From Actinospica sp035493475 (lineage in GTDB: Bacteria; Actinomycetota; Actinomycetes; Streptomycetales; Catenulisporaceae): a DNA stretch of 64,000 nucleotides. The position numbers and the translations under genes were made by a program. The notes under the pieces were generated by a model. It had not been told where the DNA came from and made no database searches. It saw nothing but the letters and a program-made list of their open reading frames with translations. The DNA is taken from contig DATJIF010000030.1 in the NCBI GenBank assembly GCA_035493475.1, forward strand, positions 101,112 through 165,111, read 5' to 3'. The number at the start of each line of letters is the position of its first letter. Position 1 is the first letter of the stretch. Shown in pieces: positions 26,464-36,000 of the stretch.

Positions 26464-27572
26464 CAGCCGATCGAGCCGACGACCTGCGGACCCTGTGGTC
26501 CGAACTCGTCGCCGACCACGCGGCGGACTGGGACCTCGCCGGGGCCATCCCGCCCGACGTGGTGCGCAAGCTCGCCGAGGCCGGCGCGCTCTGCCCGGAG
26601 GTCGCCGCCGAGTACGGCGGCCCCGGCCTGGACGCGCACGCCGCCGGACGGCTCGCCGCGCACGCCGGTTCGCTGTGCAGTTCGGCGCGCTCCCTGATGA
26701 CGTCTCAGGGCATGGTCGCCTGGATGATCACCCGCTGGGGCGACCGGCGCCAGCGCGAGCTGTTCCTGCCCGCGCTGGCCGGGGGCGCGACCGCCGCCGT
26801 GGCGTTCAGCGAGCCGCACGCGGGCAGCGACCTGTCCGCGATGCGCACGACGCTCGAGGTGCACGGGGACGAGGCGGTGATCGACGGCGAGAAGGTCTGG
26901 ATCACCGGCGCCGCGTACGCGGACTGGATCCTCGTGTTCTGCCGCCACCAGAGTGGGACCGCCGCTGTCATCGTCCCGTCCGACGCGCCCGGCCTGGAGA
27001 TCGAACCGGTGCCGCATCCGCTCGGCTGCCGCGCCGGGGGCCACGCGATGGTCCGGATGGCCGATGTGGTCGTGCCCGCGGACCACGTGCTGCCCGGTGC
27101 GGGCGACCCGTTCGGCCTGCAGATTCAGAGCGCGCTGGCGTACGGACGGCTCTCGATCGCGTGGGGCTGCCTCGGCATCATCCGGTCCTGCCTGTCCGCC
27201 GCCGCAGCGTACGCGGTCAAGCGCGAGCAGTTCGGCGCGCCGATCGCCAAGCACCAGCTCGTGGCCGGACGGCTCGGCGACATGTACGCGGCCGAGCAGA
27301 TCGTCACCCGGCTGTGCGAGCACGCGGCGGCCTGCTGGCGCGATTCGAGCCCTGATCTGGTCACGGCGGTGTTCACGGCCAAGCACGTCGGCGCGATCCA
27401 GGCGAACGCGGTCGCGGCCTCAGCAGTGCAGATCCTCGCCTCGGCCGGCGCGCACGACGGGGGAGTAGTGGCCCGCGCGTACCGGGACGCGAAGCTGATG
27501 GAGATCATCGAGGGCAGCACCGAGATGGGTCGCCTGCACCTGGCCGAGAAGGCATTGGCGGTGTGGGCATGA
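26460..27572 (+). CDS. Acyl-CoA dehydrogenase-like flavoprotein (FkbI/ZmaE type)
   Basis: A 370-residue acyl-CoA dehydrogenase fold. FAD-binding features are VAFSEPHAGSDLSAM and WITGAAYADWILVF; the catalytic Glu is in MEIIEGSTEMGR near the C-terminus. In the methoxymalonyl-ACP family this enzyme oxidises the glyceryl-ACP carbon chain with the 3-hydroxyacyl-CoA-dehydrogenase-like partner. Overlaps of 4 bp with the ACP upstream and the KAS III-like gene downstream support a single pathway cassette. Confidence 0.9.
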   Translation: MTADRADDLRTLWSELVADHAADWDLAGAIPPDVVRKLAEAGALCPEVAAEYGGPGLDAHAAGRLAAHAGSLCSSARSLMTSQGMVAWMITRWGDRRQRELFLPALAGGATAAVAFSEPHAGSDLSAMRTTLEVHGDEAVIDGEKVWITGAAYADWILVFCRHQSGTAAVIVPSDAPGLEIEPVPHPLGCRAGGHAMVRMADVVVPADHVLPGAGDPFGLQIQSALAYGRLSIAWGCLGIIRSCLSAAAAYAVKREQFGAPIAKHQLVAGRLGDMYAAEQIVTRLCEHAAACWRDSSPDLVTAVFTAKHVGAIQANAVAASAVQILASAGAHDGGVVARAYRDAKLMEIIEGSTEMGRLHLAEKALAVWA

Positions 27573-28549
27573 GCGACAGCAACCTGACAGACGGCATCGG
27601 CATCGGCCACATCCACTGCCTGCTGCCCACCGAGCTGACCGAGGTGTCGAAGCTCCCGGAGAACGAGGCGTTCGGCAGCGCGGAGCTCGACTTCGTGCGC
27701 GGCTGCGGCATCGAGACCGTGGGCGTCATCGAGCAGGACGCCGGGCCGCTCGCCACGCAGGCCGTGACCGAGCTGATGGCGCAGGGGGCTGCGGAACCCG
27801 AGGTCATCCTGCTGGTCGCGGGCCGCGCGCCGGACGTGCTGCTCGGCTCCGAGGCCGCGCGCATCCAGTCGGAGGCGAAGCTCGGCAAGGCGTTCGCGCT
27901 GACCGTGGACGGCATGGGCTGCGTCGGATCCAGCGCCGCCTGGTCGCTCGGCGCCGACCTGCTGCGCGCCGACCCGAGCCGCAGCAGCGTGCTGATCGCG
28001 CACGCCAGCCGCCCGACCGGCCCGGACCGGGTGCGCCCGCCGGTGACCGTGGTCGGCGACGGCGCCTTCGCGATGACGCTGGTCCGCGGCGGCCGACCTG
28101 TACTGCGCGCGCACCGCGCCGAGACCGACGGCTCCTTCCACGACCTGTTCGAGGTCCGCTACAAGGAAGGGCCCTGGTACGAGTGGCGCGAGGAGTGCGC
28201 CGACCCGGACCGCTACCGCTTCGAGCTCGCGCTGCACAGCAGGCTCCGGCTCGGCCGCCTCGTCGAGCAGGTGCTCGAGGACGCGGGCACGATCCTCGAC
28301 CAGGTCGGCGCGGTGCTCATGCAGAACGTGACGCAGAGCGCTTACTCGTTCTACCGCGACCTGCTCGGCGCCGAGATCCACCCCGTGTGCGGCCGCAACC
28401 TCGCCCGCTACGGCCACCTCGGCGCGATGGACGTGGTGCTGAACCTGCGCGACCTGCTCGCCGAGGAGGCCGTGCAGCCGGGGGAGCTGGTCCTGGTGTT
28501 GAACAACAGCCCGGTCGCCGCGTGGGCCGCGACCCTCTGGGAGGTGTGA
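27569..28549 (+). CDS. KAS III-like protein with altered catalytic triad (putative acyltransferase)
   Basis: A 326-residue thiolase-fold protein related to FabH. The nucleophile is Cys118 (VDGMGCVGSSAAW) and GDGAFAMTL matches the FabH core. Where FabH has His244 in HQAN this protein reads MQNVTQ, so that His is lost. Where FabH has Asn274 in HGNTSAAS it has His283 in YGHLGAMD, with Asp288 nearby. A Cys-His-Asp arrangement is known for KAS III-like acyltransferases of the CerJ/ChlB3 kind (from memory), so acyl transfer is more likely than condensation. It sits inside the hydroxymalonyl-ACP cassette. ATG 27569 overlaps the preceding stop. Confidence 0.78.
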   Translation: MSDSNLTDGIGIGHIHCLLPTELTEVSKLPENEAFGSAELDFVRGCGIETVGVIEQDAGPLATQAVTELMAQGAAEPEVILLVAGRAPDVLLGSEAARIQSEAKLGKAFALTVDGMGCVGSSAAWSLGADLLRADPSRSSVLIAHASRPTGPDRVRPPVTVVGDGAFAMTLVRGGRPVLRAHRAETDGSFHDLFEVRYKEGPWYEWREECADPDRYRFELALHSRLRLGRLVEQVLEDAGTILDQVGAVLMQNVTQSAYSFYRDLLGAEIHPVCGRNLARYGHLGAMDVVLNLRDLLAEEAVQPGELVLVLNNSPVAAWAATLWEV

Positions 28550-28553
28550 GCCG

Positions 28554-29615
28554 ATGCCCGGGACAACCGCCGTCAAGTGCGTGGTCTGGGACCTCGACGG
28601 CACGGTGTGGGACGGCACGCTGCTCGAGGGCGACAGTCCGGAGCTGCGGCCCGGCGTCCTCGACACGCTGGTCGAGCTGGACCGTCGCGGCATTCTGCAC
28701 TCCGTCGCCAGCCGCAACGACCACGACCAGGCGTGGCAGCACCTGGAGAAGCTCGGTGTCGCCGAGTACTTCCTGCACCCGCAGATCGGCTGGGGCCGCA
28801 AGCCCGACTCCGTGCAGGCGATCGTGGACGCGTTCGGCTTCGCGGCCGACACCTTCGCGTTCATCGACGATCAGCCGGTCGAGATCGCCGAGATGGAGAT
28901 GCGGCAGCAGGACGTGCGCTGCTACGCCGCCGCGGAGGCCGCACGGCTGCCCGACCTGCCCGAATTCACGCCGGACAGCGTCACCGCCGAGTCGGCCAAC
29001 CGCCGCGCCAGCTACCGCGCCATCGCCGCGCGCGAGCAGGCCCGAGCGGAGTTCCAGGGCCCTGACGAGGACTTCCTCGTGTCGCTCGAGATCGAGATGT
29101 CGATCGTGCGCGCGACCTCGGCCGACCTGGACCGGCTCTCCGAGCTCACCGTCCGCACCAGCCAGCTCAACGCCACCGGCATCCCCTACTCGCGCGAGCA
29201 GTTGGACGAGCTCAGCACGGATCCGGCGCACGCCGTGCTCGCGGTGAGCATGCGTGACCGCTTCGGCTCGCACGGCGCGATCGGCGTCATGCTGCTCGAC
29301 CTGCACCCGAAGGCGTGGCGACTCAGGCTGCTGACGACGTCGTGCCGGGTGATGTCCTTCGGCGCCGGGTCGGTGCTGCTGCGCTGGTTGACCGGCCGCG
29401 CGGCCGAGGCGGGCGTGCACCTGGCCGCCGACCTGCGGCGCACCGGCCGCAACCGGCAGATGGAGATCGCGTACGCCTTCGCGGGCTTCGAGCCGATCGC
29501 GTGCGACTGCCTCGAAACCGCCGACGAGGAAGGCCTTCTCCATCTCGTGCCCGGAGCCGTGCCCGAGATCAGGCATCTGACGGTCATCGACCAGACCGGA
29601 CTGGGAGCCGCATGA
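28554..29615 (+). CDS. FkbH-like HAD glyceryltransferase/phosphatase
   Basis: A 353-residue protein of the FkbH family, which dephosphorylates 1,3-bisphosphoglycerate and loads the glyceryl group on a carrier protein. The HAD motif I is at residues 12-21 (WDLDGTVWDG, Asp13 and Asp15), motif III-like FIDDQPVEIAEM follows, and the C-terminal half resembles a GNAT-like acyltransferase (RTSQLNATGIPYS). It lies 4 bp after the KAS III-like gene; the ribosome site GGAGGTGTGA spans the preceding stop. This gene defines the cassette as glycerate-derived. Confidence 0.92.
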   Translation: MPGTTAVKCVVWDLDGTVWDGTLLEGDSPELRPGVLDTLVELDRRGILHSVASRNDHDQAWQHLEKLGVAEYFLHPQIGWGRKPDSVQAIVDAFGFAADTFAFIDDQPVEIAEMEMRQQDVRCYAAAEAARLPDLPEFTPDSVTAESANRRASYRAIAAREQARAEFQGPDEDFLVSLEIEMSIVRATSADLDRLSELTVRTSQLNATGIPYSREQLDELSTDPAHAVLAVSMRDRFGSHGAIGVMLLDLHPKAWRLRLLTTSCRVMSFGAGSVLLRWLTGRAAEAGVHLAADLRRTGRNRQMEIAYAFAGFEPIACDCLETADEEGLLHLVPGAVPEIRHLTVIDQTGLGAA

Positions 29616-30853
29616 CCAGCCCCGCATCGTCCGAGACCACGACCGCCGCCGCCACGGAAACGGTGCGCGACGGCGGCAACCGGCTGCTCGCGGCGGCCGG
29701 CGTCTCAGCCCTCGGCGACGGCGTGCGGATGACCGCGCTGCCGCTGCTCGCCGTCTCGTACACGACCAACCCCGCGCTGCTCTCCCTGCTGACCGCCGCG
29801 GGCACCGTCCCGACGCTGCTGTCCCCGCTCGCCGGGGTCGCCGCCGATCACTGGCCACGAAAGCGGCTGATGATCCGCGTCGACGTGGTCCGCGCCGTGC
29901 TCGTCGGGCTGCTCGCGCTCGCCGTGTTCACGCACGTGGCGAACCTGGCGCTGCTCTGCGTCGTGGCGTTCCTGCTCGGGCTCGGCGAGGTCCTGTTCGT
30001 GATCAGCGCGCAGAGCTTCCTGCCCGAGGTGGTGCCGACCGAGCGGCTGGCGACCGTCAACGGCCGACTGCAGGCCGTGCAGCTCGTCTTCCAGGACACC
30101 GTCGGCCAGCCCCTCGGCGGCCTGCTGCTCGCGGCCGCCCTCGCGCTGCCGTTCGTCGTGGACGGCGCGTCCTTCGCGCTCGGCGTCGTCATCCTCGCGA
30201 CGGTCCGGATGCTCGTCCCCGACGGGCCCGCCGAGCCTGGCCCGGCCCGTCCGCGCTGGGCCGAGATGATCCGCGACGGATTCCGCTACCTGCGCGGCGA
30301 CCGGCTCCTGCTGCTGCTCGCCTTCATGCTCGGCGTGATCAACTTCTGCATCGTCGGGGTCAGCGCGGTGTTCGTGCTCTACGTCCTGCACGTGCTCGGC
30401 CTGAGCAAGACCGCGTACGGCTTCTTCCTCGCCCTCGGCGCGATCGGCGGCCTGCTCGGCGGACTGGCGGCCGGAAAGCTCCGGTCCCGGTTCGGCCTGT
30501 TCCCGACCGTGCTCGGCGCGCTCGCTATCAATGGCCTGTGCTGCCTGCTCATGGGCCTGGTGCACGAGACGGTCGCGGCGGTCCTCGGGTTCTTCGTGCT
30601 CAACCTCGGCGGTGTCGTCTACCAGGCGCTGACCGTCGCGTTCCGGCAGACCAGCGTCGAGAAGGGCATGCTCGGCCGGGTCAACGGCGTGTACCGGCTG
30701 ATCGGCACCGGCCCGGCCCCGCTCGGCGCGATCGCCGCCGGAGGCATCGCCAAGGGCCTCGGCGTGGCCGCACCCTTCTGGCTCGCGGGAGCGGCACTGC
30801 TGCTGCTCGCCGTGCTTGCCGGCGGTCCGCTGCTCCGGATGGGCTCCGAGTGA
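29612..30853 (+). CDS. MFS exporter
   Basis: A 413-residue major facilitator superfamily protein with about 12 hydrophobic segments. MFS motif A is present as GVAADHWPRKRLM between helices 2 and 3. The general pattern resembles the EntS/macrolide-efflux branch. Its position inside the biosynthetic operon, overlapping its neighbours by 4 and 1 bp, suggests export of or self-resistance to the cluster's product. ATG 29612 was chosen although the frame is open upstream. Confidence 0.88.
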   Translation: MTSPASSETTTAAATETVRDGGNRLLAAAGVSALGDGVRMTALPLLAVSYTTNPALLSLLTAAGTVPTLLSPLAGVAADHWPRKRLMIRVDVVRAVLVGLLALAVFTHVANLALLCVVAFLLGLGEVLFVISAQSFLPEVVPTERLATVNGRLQAVQLVFQDTVGQPLGGLLLAAALALPFVVDGASFALGVVILATVRMLVPDGPAEPGPARPRWAEMIRDGFRYLRGDRLLLLLAFMLGVINFCIVGVSAVFVLYVLHVLGLSKTAYGFFLALGAIGGLLGGLAAGKLRSRFGLFPTVLGALAINGLCCLLMGLVHETVAAVLGFFVLNLGGVVYQALTVAFRQTSVEKGMLGRVNGVYRLIGTGPAPLGAIAAGGIAKGLGVAAPFWLAGAALLLLAVLAGGPLLRMGSE

Positions 30854-31617
30854 TGGCCGCCATGATGGAATCAGCGTTCTGGGAGTTCTCCGCCCCCGGC
30901 GACGACGACCGGCCGCGCGCGCTGCTGTTCCCCTTCGCCGGAGGCTCCGCGCACTCGATGCCCGAGTGGGCCGACGCCGCCGGACCCGGCCGACGCGTGT
31001 TCGTCGCCAAATACCCGGGCCGTGGCACCCGCACCCGCGAACCGTTCGCCGACTCAGTGCACGAGCTCGCCGCCGAGGCCGTCGCCGAGTACGTCGCGGT
31101 GGTCAAGCCGGGGGAGCGGCCGCTGCTGATCGGCCACAGCCTCGGCGCGCACGTGGCCTTCGCGGTGGCCAGCGGACTCGAGGAACGCGGCATCGAACTG
31201 GAGGCGCTGGTCCTCGCGGCCGCCGCACCCATCGCCCCGCCGGCCGACGTCACCCCGTGGCACGAGCTGCCCGAGGACGAGATGCTGGACGTTCTGCTCG
31301 AACTCGGCGGCGCGGGCAGCGAGGTGTTGCAGCACCCGCAGATGCGCCAGATCGCACTGCCGATCCTGCGCGCCGACCTGCGGATCAGCCACCAGCACCT
31401 GAGTACCGCCGCGTGGCGACCGATCTCGAGTCCGCTGCTGGCGATCGCCGGTGCGGACGACACCCGCTCCCCGGCGGACGCCGTCGCCGCCTGGTCCGCG
31501 CACACGATCGGCCGCTTCGCCTGCGTGACGCTGCCCGGCGGCCACTTCTTCCAGCAACACGCGCCGATCGACCTCGAACAGCTGCTCGGTCGAGTCAAGG
31601 AAAGGGATCTGACATGA
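30853..31617 (+). CDS. Type II thioesterase
   Basis: A 254-residue alpha/beta hydrolase that typically removes wrong or stalled acyl groups from carrier domains of NRPS and PKS. Motifs are FPFAGGSAHSM, the nucleophile Ser96 in GHSLGAH, Asp202 in AGADDTRSP and His231 in PGGHFF. It starts with ATG 30853 overlapping the MFS stop (TGATG) and overlaps the MbtH gene by 4 bp. Because the PKS ends in a reductase, this thioesterase is probably for editing and not product release. Confidence 0.92.
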   Translation: MAAMMESAFWEFSAPGDDDRPRALLFPFAGGSAHSMPEWADAAGPGRRVFVAKYPGRGTRTREPFADSVHELAAEAVAEYVAVVKPGERPLLIGHSLGAHVAFAVASGLEERGIELEALVLAAAAPIAPPADVTPWHELPEDEMLDVLLELGGAGSEVLQHPQMRQIALPILRADLRISHQHLSTAAWRPISSPLLAIAGADDTRSPADAVAAWSAHTIGRFACVTLPGGHFFQQHAPIDLEQLLGRVKERDLT

Positions 31618-31817
31618 GTGACACCGCCCCGATGCGCGTGGTCGTCAACGACGAGGAGCAGCACGCGATCGTGCCCGCGAGCTTCCCGAACCCGAGCGGC
31701 TGGCGCGACGCCGGATTCGCCGGCGAGCCCGCCGCCTGCGAAGAGTGGGTCGAACAGCACTGGCCCGACATCCGGCCGCGCAGCGTGCGCGAGGCGATCC
31801 AGGCGCGGGCCCGATGA
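31614..31817 (+). CDS. MbtH-like protein
   Basis: A 67-residue MbtH-family chaperone of adenylation domains. It contains NDEEQHAIVP, PSGWRDAGFAG, CEEWVEQHW and PDIRPRSVREAI, matching the NxEEQ...GW...C...W...DxRPxS pattern. The usual Trp in the SLWP segment is Val here, a departure from consensus that could reflect a special A-domain partner. It lies between the thioesterase and P450 genes with 4-bp overlaps. Confidence 0.93.
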   Translation: MSDTAPMRVVVNDEEQHAIVPASFPNPSGWRDAGFAGEPAACEEWVEQHWPDIRPRSVREAIQARAR

Positions 31818-33055
31818 CGTCGGTCGACACGGCGGGCTCGACGATCCTCGCCGGGACCGACCTCGCCAAGCCGCGCGCGCACGCCGGCCGGGAACTCGCG
31901 CCGCTGTTCACCGCGCTGCGCAGGGAAGATCCCGTCGCGTGGCACGAGACCTCGAACGGCAGCGTGCCAGGGTTCTGGGTCGTCTCCCGGCACGCGGACG
32001 TCTCCTCGTTGGCCCGCGACACGACCCGGCTGTCCTCGGCGCGTGGCAATATGCTGACGACGCTGCTGGCCGACGGCGACTCGGCGGGCAACCGGATGCT
32101 CGTGGTCAGCGACCCGCCCCGGCACCACGCGCTGCGCAACCTGATGCGCGAGGCGTTCACCCCCAAGGCGCTCGCCCCCCTCGGCGAACGGATCCGCGAA
32201 TCGGCACGTGAGCTGTGGCGCACGGCCGCCGAACGCGGGCACTGCGACGTGGCCACCGACATCGCCGCGCGCATCCCGCTCGGCGCGATCTGCGACCTGC
32301 TCGGCGTGCCCGAGGCCGATCACGCATTCGTGTTGAAGCAGACCAGCGCCGCGCTCAGCTCGCACGAGCCGGTGCCGACCAGCTTCGCGGCGCGGATGGC
32401 ACAGGCCGAGATCCTGCTCTACTTCGCCAAGCTAGCCCGACGCCGCGCCGCCGAACCCGCGGACGACGTCGTCTCGCTGCTCGCGCACGGACTCGTCGAC
32501 GGGGAGGCGCTCACCGAGGACGAGCTCGTGCTCAACTGCTACAGCCTCATCCTCGGCGGCGACGAGACCACCCGGCTCTCCATGATCGGCGCCGTCCAGG
32601 CGCTCGCCGAGCACCCGGACCAGTGGGCCCGCCTGCGCGACGGCGAGGTCGAGGTGGCCGACGCCGTCGAGGAGCTGCTGCGCTGGACCACCGCCGTCCT
32701 GCACCAGGGCCGCACGGCGACCGCAGACCTCGAACTGCACGGCCGCCGGATCCGCGCCGGCGACATCGTCACCCTCTGGACGTGCTCCGCCAACCAGGAC
32801 GAGACCGCCTTCGCCGCGCCCGGCCGCCTCGACCTCGGCCGCAGACCGAACCGGCAACTCGCCTTCGGCTACGGCCCGCACTTCTGCCTCGGCGCCCACC
32901 TGGCCCGGATCGAGCTGACCGCGCTGCTCAAGGCCATGCGGGAGACCGTCGCGGAGGTCGAACTGGACGGTCCGGGCGAGCCGATCTACTCCAACTTCCT
33001 CACCGGCTACGCCGCGCTGCCGGTCCGGCTCGAAAGGTCGCACAATGGCCGCTAG
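31814..33055 (+). CDS. Cytochrome P450
   Basis: A 413-residue soluble bacterial P450. It has the I-helix motif LGGDETTRLS, the K-helix ExxR in VEELLRW, and the heme loop FGYGPHFCLGAHLAR with the axial Cys at residue 358. P450s next to MbtH and A-PCP genes commonly hydroxylate a PCP-bound amino acid at the beta carbon; the adjacent A domain looks Val-specific, so beta-hydroxyvaline or a cross-link is possible. ATG 31814 overlaps the MbtH stop. The gene runs 11 bp into the next one. Confidence 0.93.
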   Translation: MTSVDTAGSTILAGTDLAKPRAHAGRELAPLFTALRREDPVAWHETSNGSVPGFWVVSRHADVSSLARDTTRLSSARGNMLTTLLADGDSAGNRMLVVSDPPRHHALRNLMREAFTPKALAPLGERIRESARELWRTAAERGHCDVATDIAARIPLGAICDLLGVPEADHAFVLKQTSAALSSHEPVPTSFAARMAQAEILLYFAKLARRRAAEPADDVVSLLAHGLVDGEALTEDELVLNCYSLILGGDETTRLSMIGAVQALAEHPDQWARLRDGEVEVADAVEELLRWTTAVLHQGRTATADLELHGRRIRAGDIVTLWTCSANQDETAFAAPGRLDLGRRPNRQLAFGYGPHFCLGAHLARIELTALLKAMRETVAEVELDGPGEPIYSNFLTGYAALPVRLERSHNGR

Positions 33056-36000
33056 CAGCAGCACCATCCCGGAACGCTTCGACGCCGTCGCCGCCGCGGC
33101 CGACGACCGGATCGCGCTCGTGGAGAGCGTAGACGGCCGATCCCGCTCGATCACGTACCGCGAACTGCGCGACCGCGCCGACGCCCTCGCCGCCACGCTC
33201 GTCGCGCGCGGGGTACGCCCGGAGGACCGCGTCGCGCTGCACCTCGACCGCTCCATCGAGCAGATCGTCGCCATGCTCGCCGTCCTCAAGGCGGGCGCCG
33301 CCTACGTGCCGGTGTCCACGGACTACCCGGACGAGCGGGTCCGGCAGCTCCTCGCCGACAGCGGAGCAGAGGTCGTACTCACCCGCCCCGACGTGCTGGA
33401 TGCCGTAGCCGCCGAGCACTTGCACGTCACCGTCCCCTCCGACGCCGCCGCGTACGTCATGTACACCTCCGGCTCCACTGGCCGCCCCAAGGGTGTCGTC
33501 GTCACGCACCGGAACCTGCTGAACCTGGTCACTGATCAGTCGTTCTCGCACTTCGGCCCGGACGAGACCTTCCTGCAGCTGTCCCCGGGCTCGTTCGACG
33601 CCGCCGCCTACGAGATCTGGGGCGCGCTGCTCAGCGGCGCCCGCCTCGTGCTGGCCGGGCCGACGTACCAGGCCATCGACGAGTTCGAAGACACCGTCCG
33701 GCAGCACCGCGTGACAGCGGTCTTCCTCACCGCCGCGCTCTTCCACGAGCTCGTGCGCGGGCGCCCCACCGCCTTCACCGGCTTGCGGCGCGTCGTGGTC
33801 GGCGGCGACGTCCTCTCGCCGGTCCGCGCCGCCGAGTTCCTGGCGCTGACCGACGGCCCCGAGCTGGTCAACGGCTACGGACCCACCGAGACGACCACAT
33901 TCGCGCTGACCCACCTCGTGACGACGCCGCCCGCCGACGGCGCCTCGGTCCCGATCGGCACGGCACTCCGCAACGCCCGCGCCTACCTTCTCGACGAGCG
34001 GCTGGAGCCTGTCGCGGCGGGCGAGATCGGCGACCTGTGGATCGGGGGCGACGGCGTGACGCGCGGCTACCTCGGCCAGCCCGGGCGCACCGCGACCGTC
34101 TACCTGCCGGACCCGTTCGCCACCGAGCCCGGCGGCGCCCGGATGTACCGCACCGGCGACCGCGGCCGCCTGCTCGCCGACGGCACCATGGAGTTCCTCG
34201 GCCGCGCGGACGACCAGGTCAAGGTGCGCGGCTTCCGCGTCGAGCCCGGCGAGATCGAGCAGGCGCTGCTGTCCCACGTCCCCGGCGTGGCCGACGCGGC
34301 CGTCGTGGCACGTCAGGATGCTGACGGTGCCCGCTACCTCGTCGCCCACCTTGTACCGAAGCCCGGCCACGGCCTCGACACGAACGACGTGCGTGCCCAG
34401 CTCGCGAGCGTGCTGCCCGCCTACCTGTTGCCCACGCGCTACGTCGTCACCGCCGCGCTGCCGCTCAGCCCCTCCGGCAAGATCGACCGAGCCGCCCTGC
34501 GCGCCCTCCCCGAGCCGACGACGACCCCTGCGGCCCCGGCGCCGTCCAACGAAGTGACGACGACCGACCAACAGGCCCTCGCCGACGTCTGGGCCAAGGT
34601 CCTCGGCCGCGCGGACGTCGGCGTCGACGACGACTTCTTCGCTCTCGGTGGCGACTCGATCCTGGCCATCCGCGCGATCGCCGACGCCGAGGCCGCCGGC
34701 CTGGAGATCAGCCTCGCCGAGATGTTCAGCAACCCGCGCATCTCCGCCCTGCTCCCCGGCGGCGCCCCGACCCCGGCCGTCCCGCAGCCGCAGCCGCGTT
34801 CGGCGCCCGCGGAGATCGTCGAGACCACCGCCGACCTGCCCGAGGGAATCGAGTCCGCCTACCCGGCCACGCGCCTGCAACTCGGCCTGATCTTCGAGGC
34901 GATGGGCAGCCCGGACCGTTCGCTGTACCACGACGTGATGGCGCATCGGGTGGACGCGCGGCTCGACCCCGAGGCCCTGCGCCGCGCCGTCGAGCACGTG
35001 GCCGCCCGCCACGAGATCCTGCGCACGCGCTTCGACCTGGCGGGCGGCGCCGACGGACCCAGGCAGCTCGTGGAGCGCGAACCGCGCGTCGAGGTGACCG
35101 TGCGCGACTGGCGCGGCCTGTCCGCCAAGCTGCAGGAGGCGGCGCTCGACGAAGCTGCCACGGAGACGGGCCGACCCTTCGACGTCGAAGAGGGCCCGCT
35201 CATCCGCTACTTCGCCGCGCACCTCGACGACGACTCCTTCCGTCTCGTCTACGGCTTCCACCACGCGATCATGGACGGCTGGAGCGACACCGTCCTGCTG
35301 ACCGACCTGATGACCGCGTACGGAGCCCTTCTCGACGGCAAGCCGCTCCCCGACCCGACCCCCGCGCACCGCTACGCCGACTTCGTGCGGCTGGAGCGCG
35401 AGACCCTGACCTCGGACGCGGCCCACGCCTTCTGGACCGAGCGCGCGAGCGAGCTCCCGGCCGTATCGCGCCCGGCGAACTCCGGGGCTCCCGCGCGCGG
35501 CCGGCGCAGCGCGGACCGCATCCGGATCAGCCACCCGCTGCCCGCCGGCCTGCGCGCCGACCTGGAACGCGCCTCCGCTCAGACCCGAATCCCGGTCAAG
35601 AGCCTGGTCGTCGCCGCGCACCTCACCGTGCTCGGCCAGCTGGAGGGCACCGCGCACCCGGTCTCCGGCATCGCGGTCAACGGACGTCCCGAGGTCGCCG
35701 ACGCCGACCGCCTCGTCGGCCTGTTCCTCAACATGGTCCCGATCGACGCCGAGGTCACCGGCCGCAGCAGCTGGGCCGACGTGGCGCGGCAGGTCTTCCA
35801 GGCGGAGAGCGCGCTGATGGAGCACCGCCGCTTCCCGTACCCGGCGCTCCGGGAACTCGCGGGCCGACCGCTCTTCAACACCCTGATCAACTTCACCCGC
35901 TTCCACCTGTGGAACGAGCTGTCCGGCGACGGCGCGGGCATCCGGCTCAGCGAGACGCGCAGCTGGGACAAGACCAGCTTCCCGCTCGTCGTCGAGGCGA

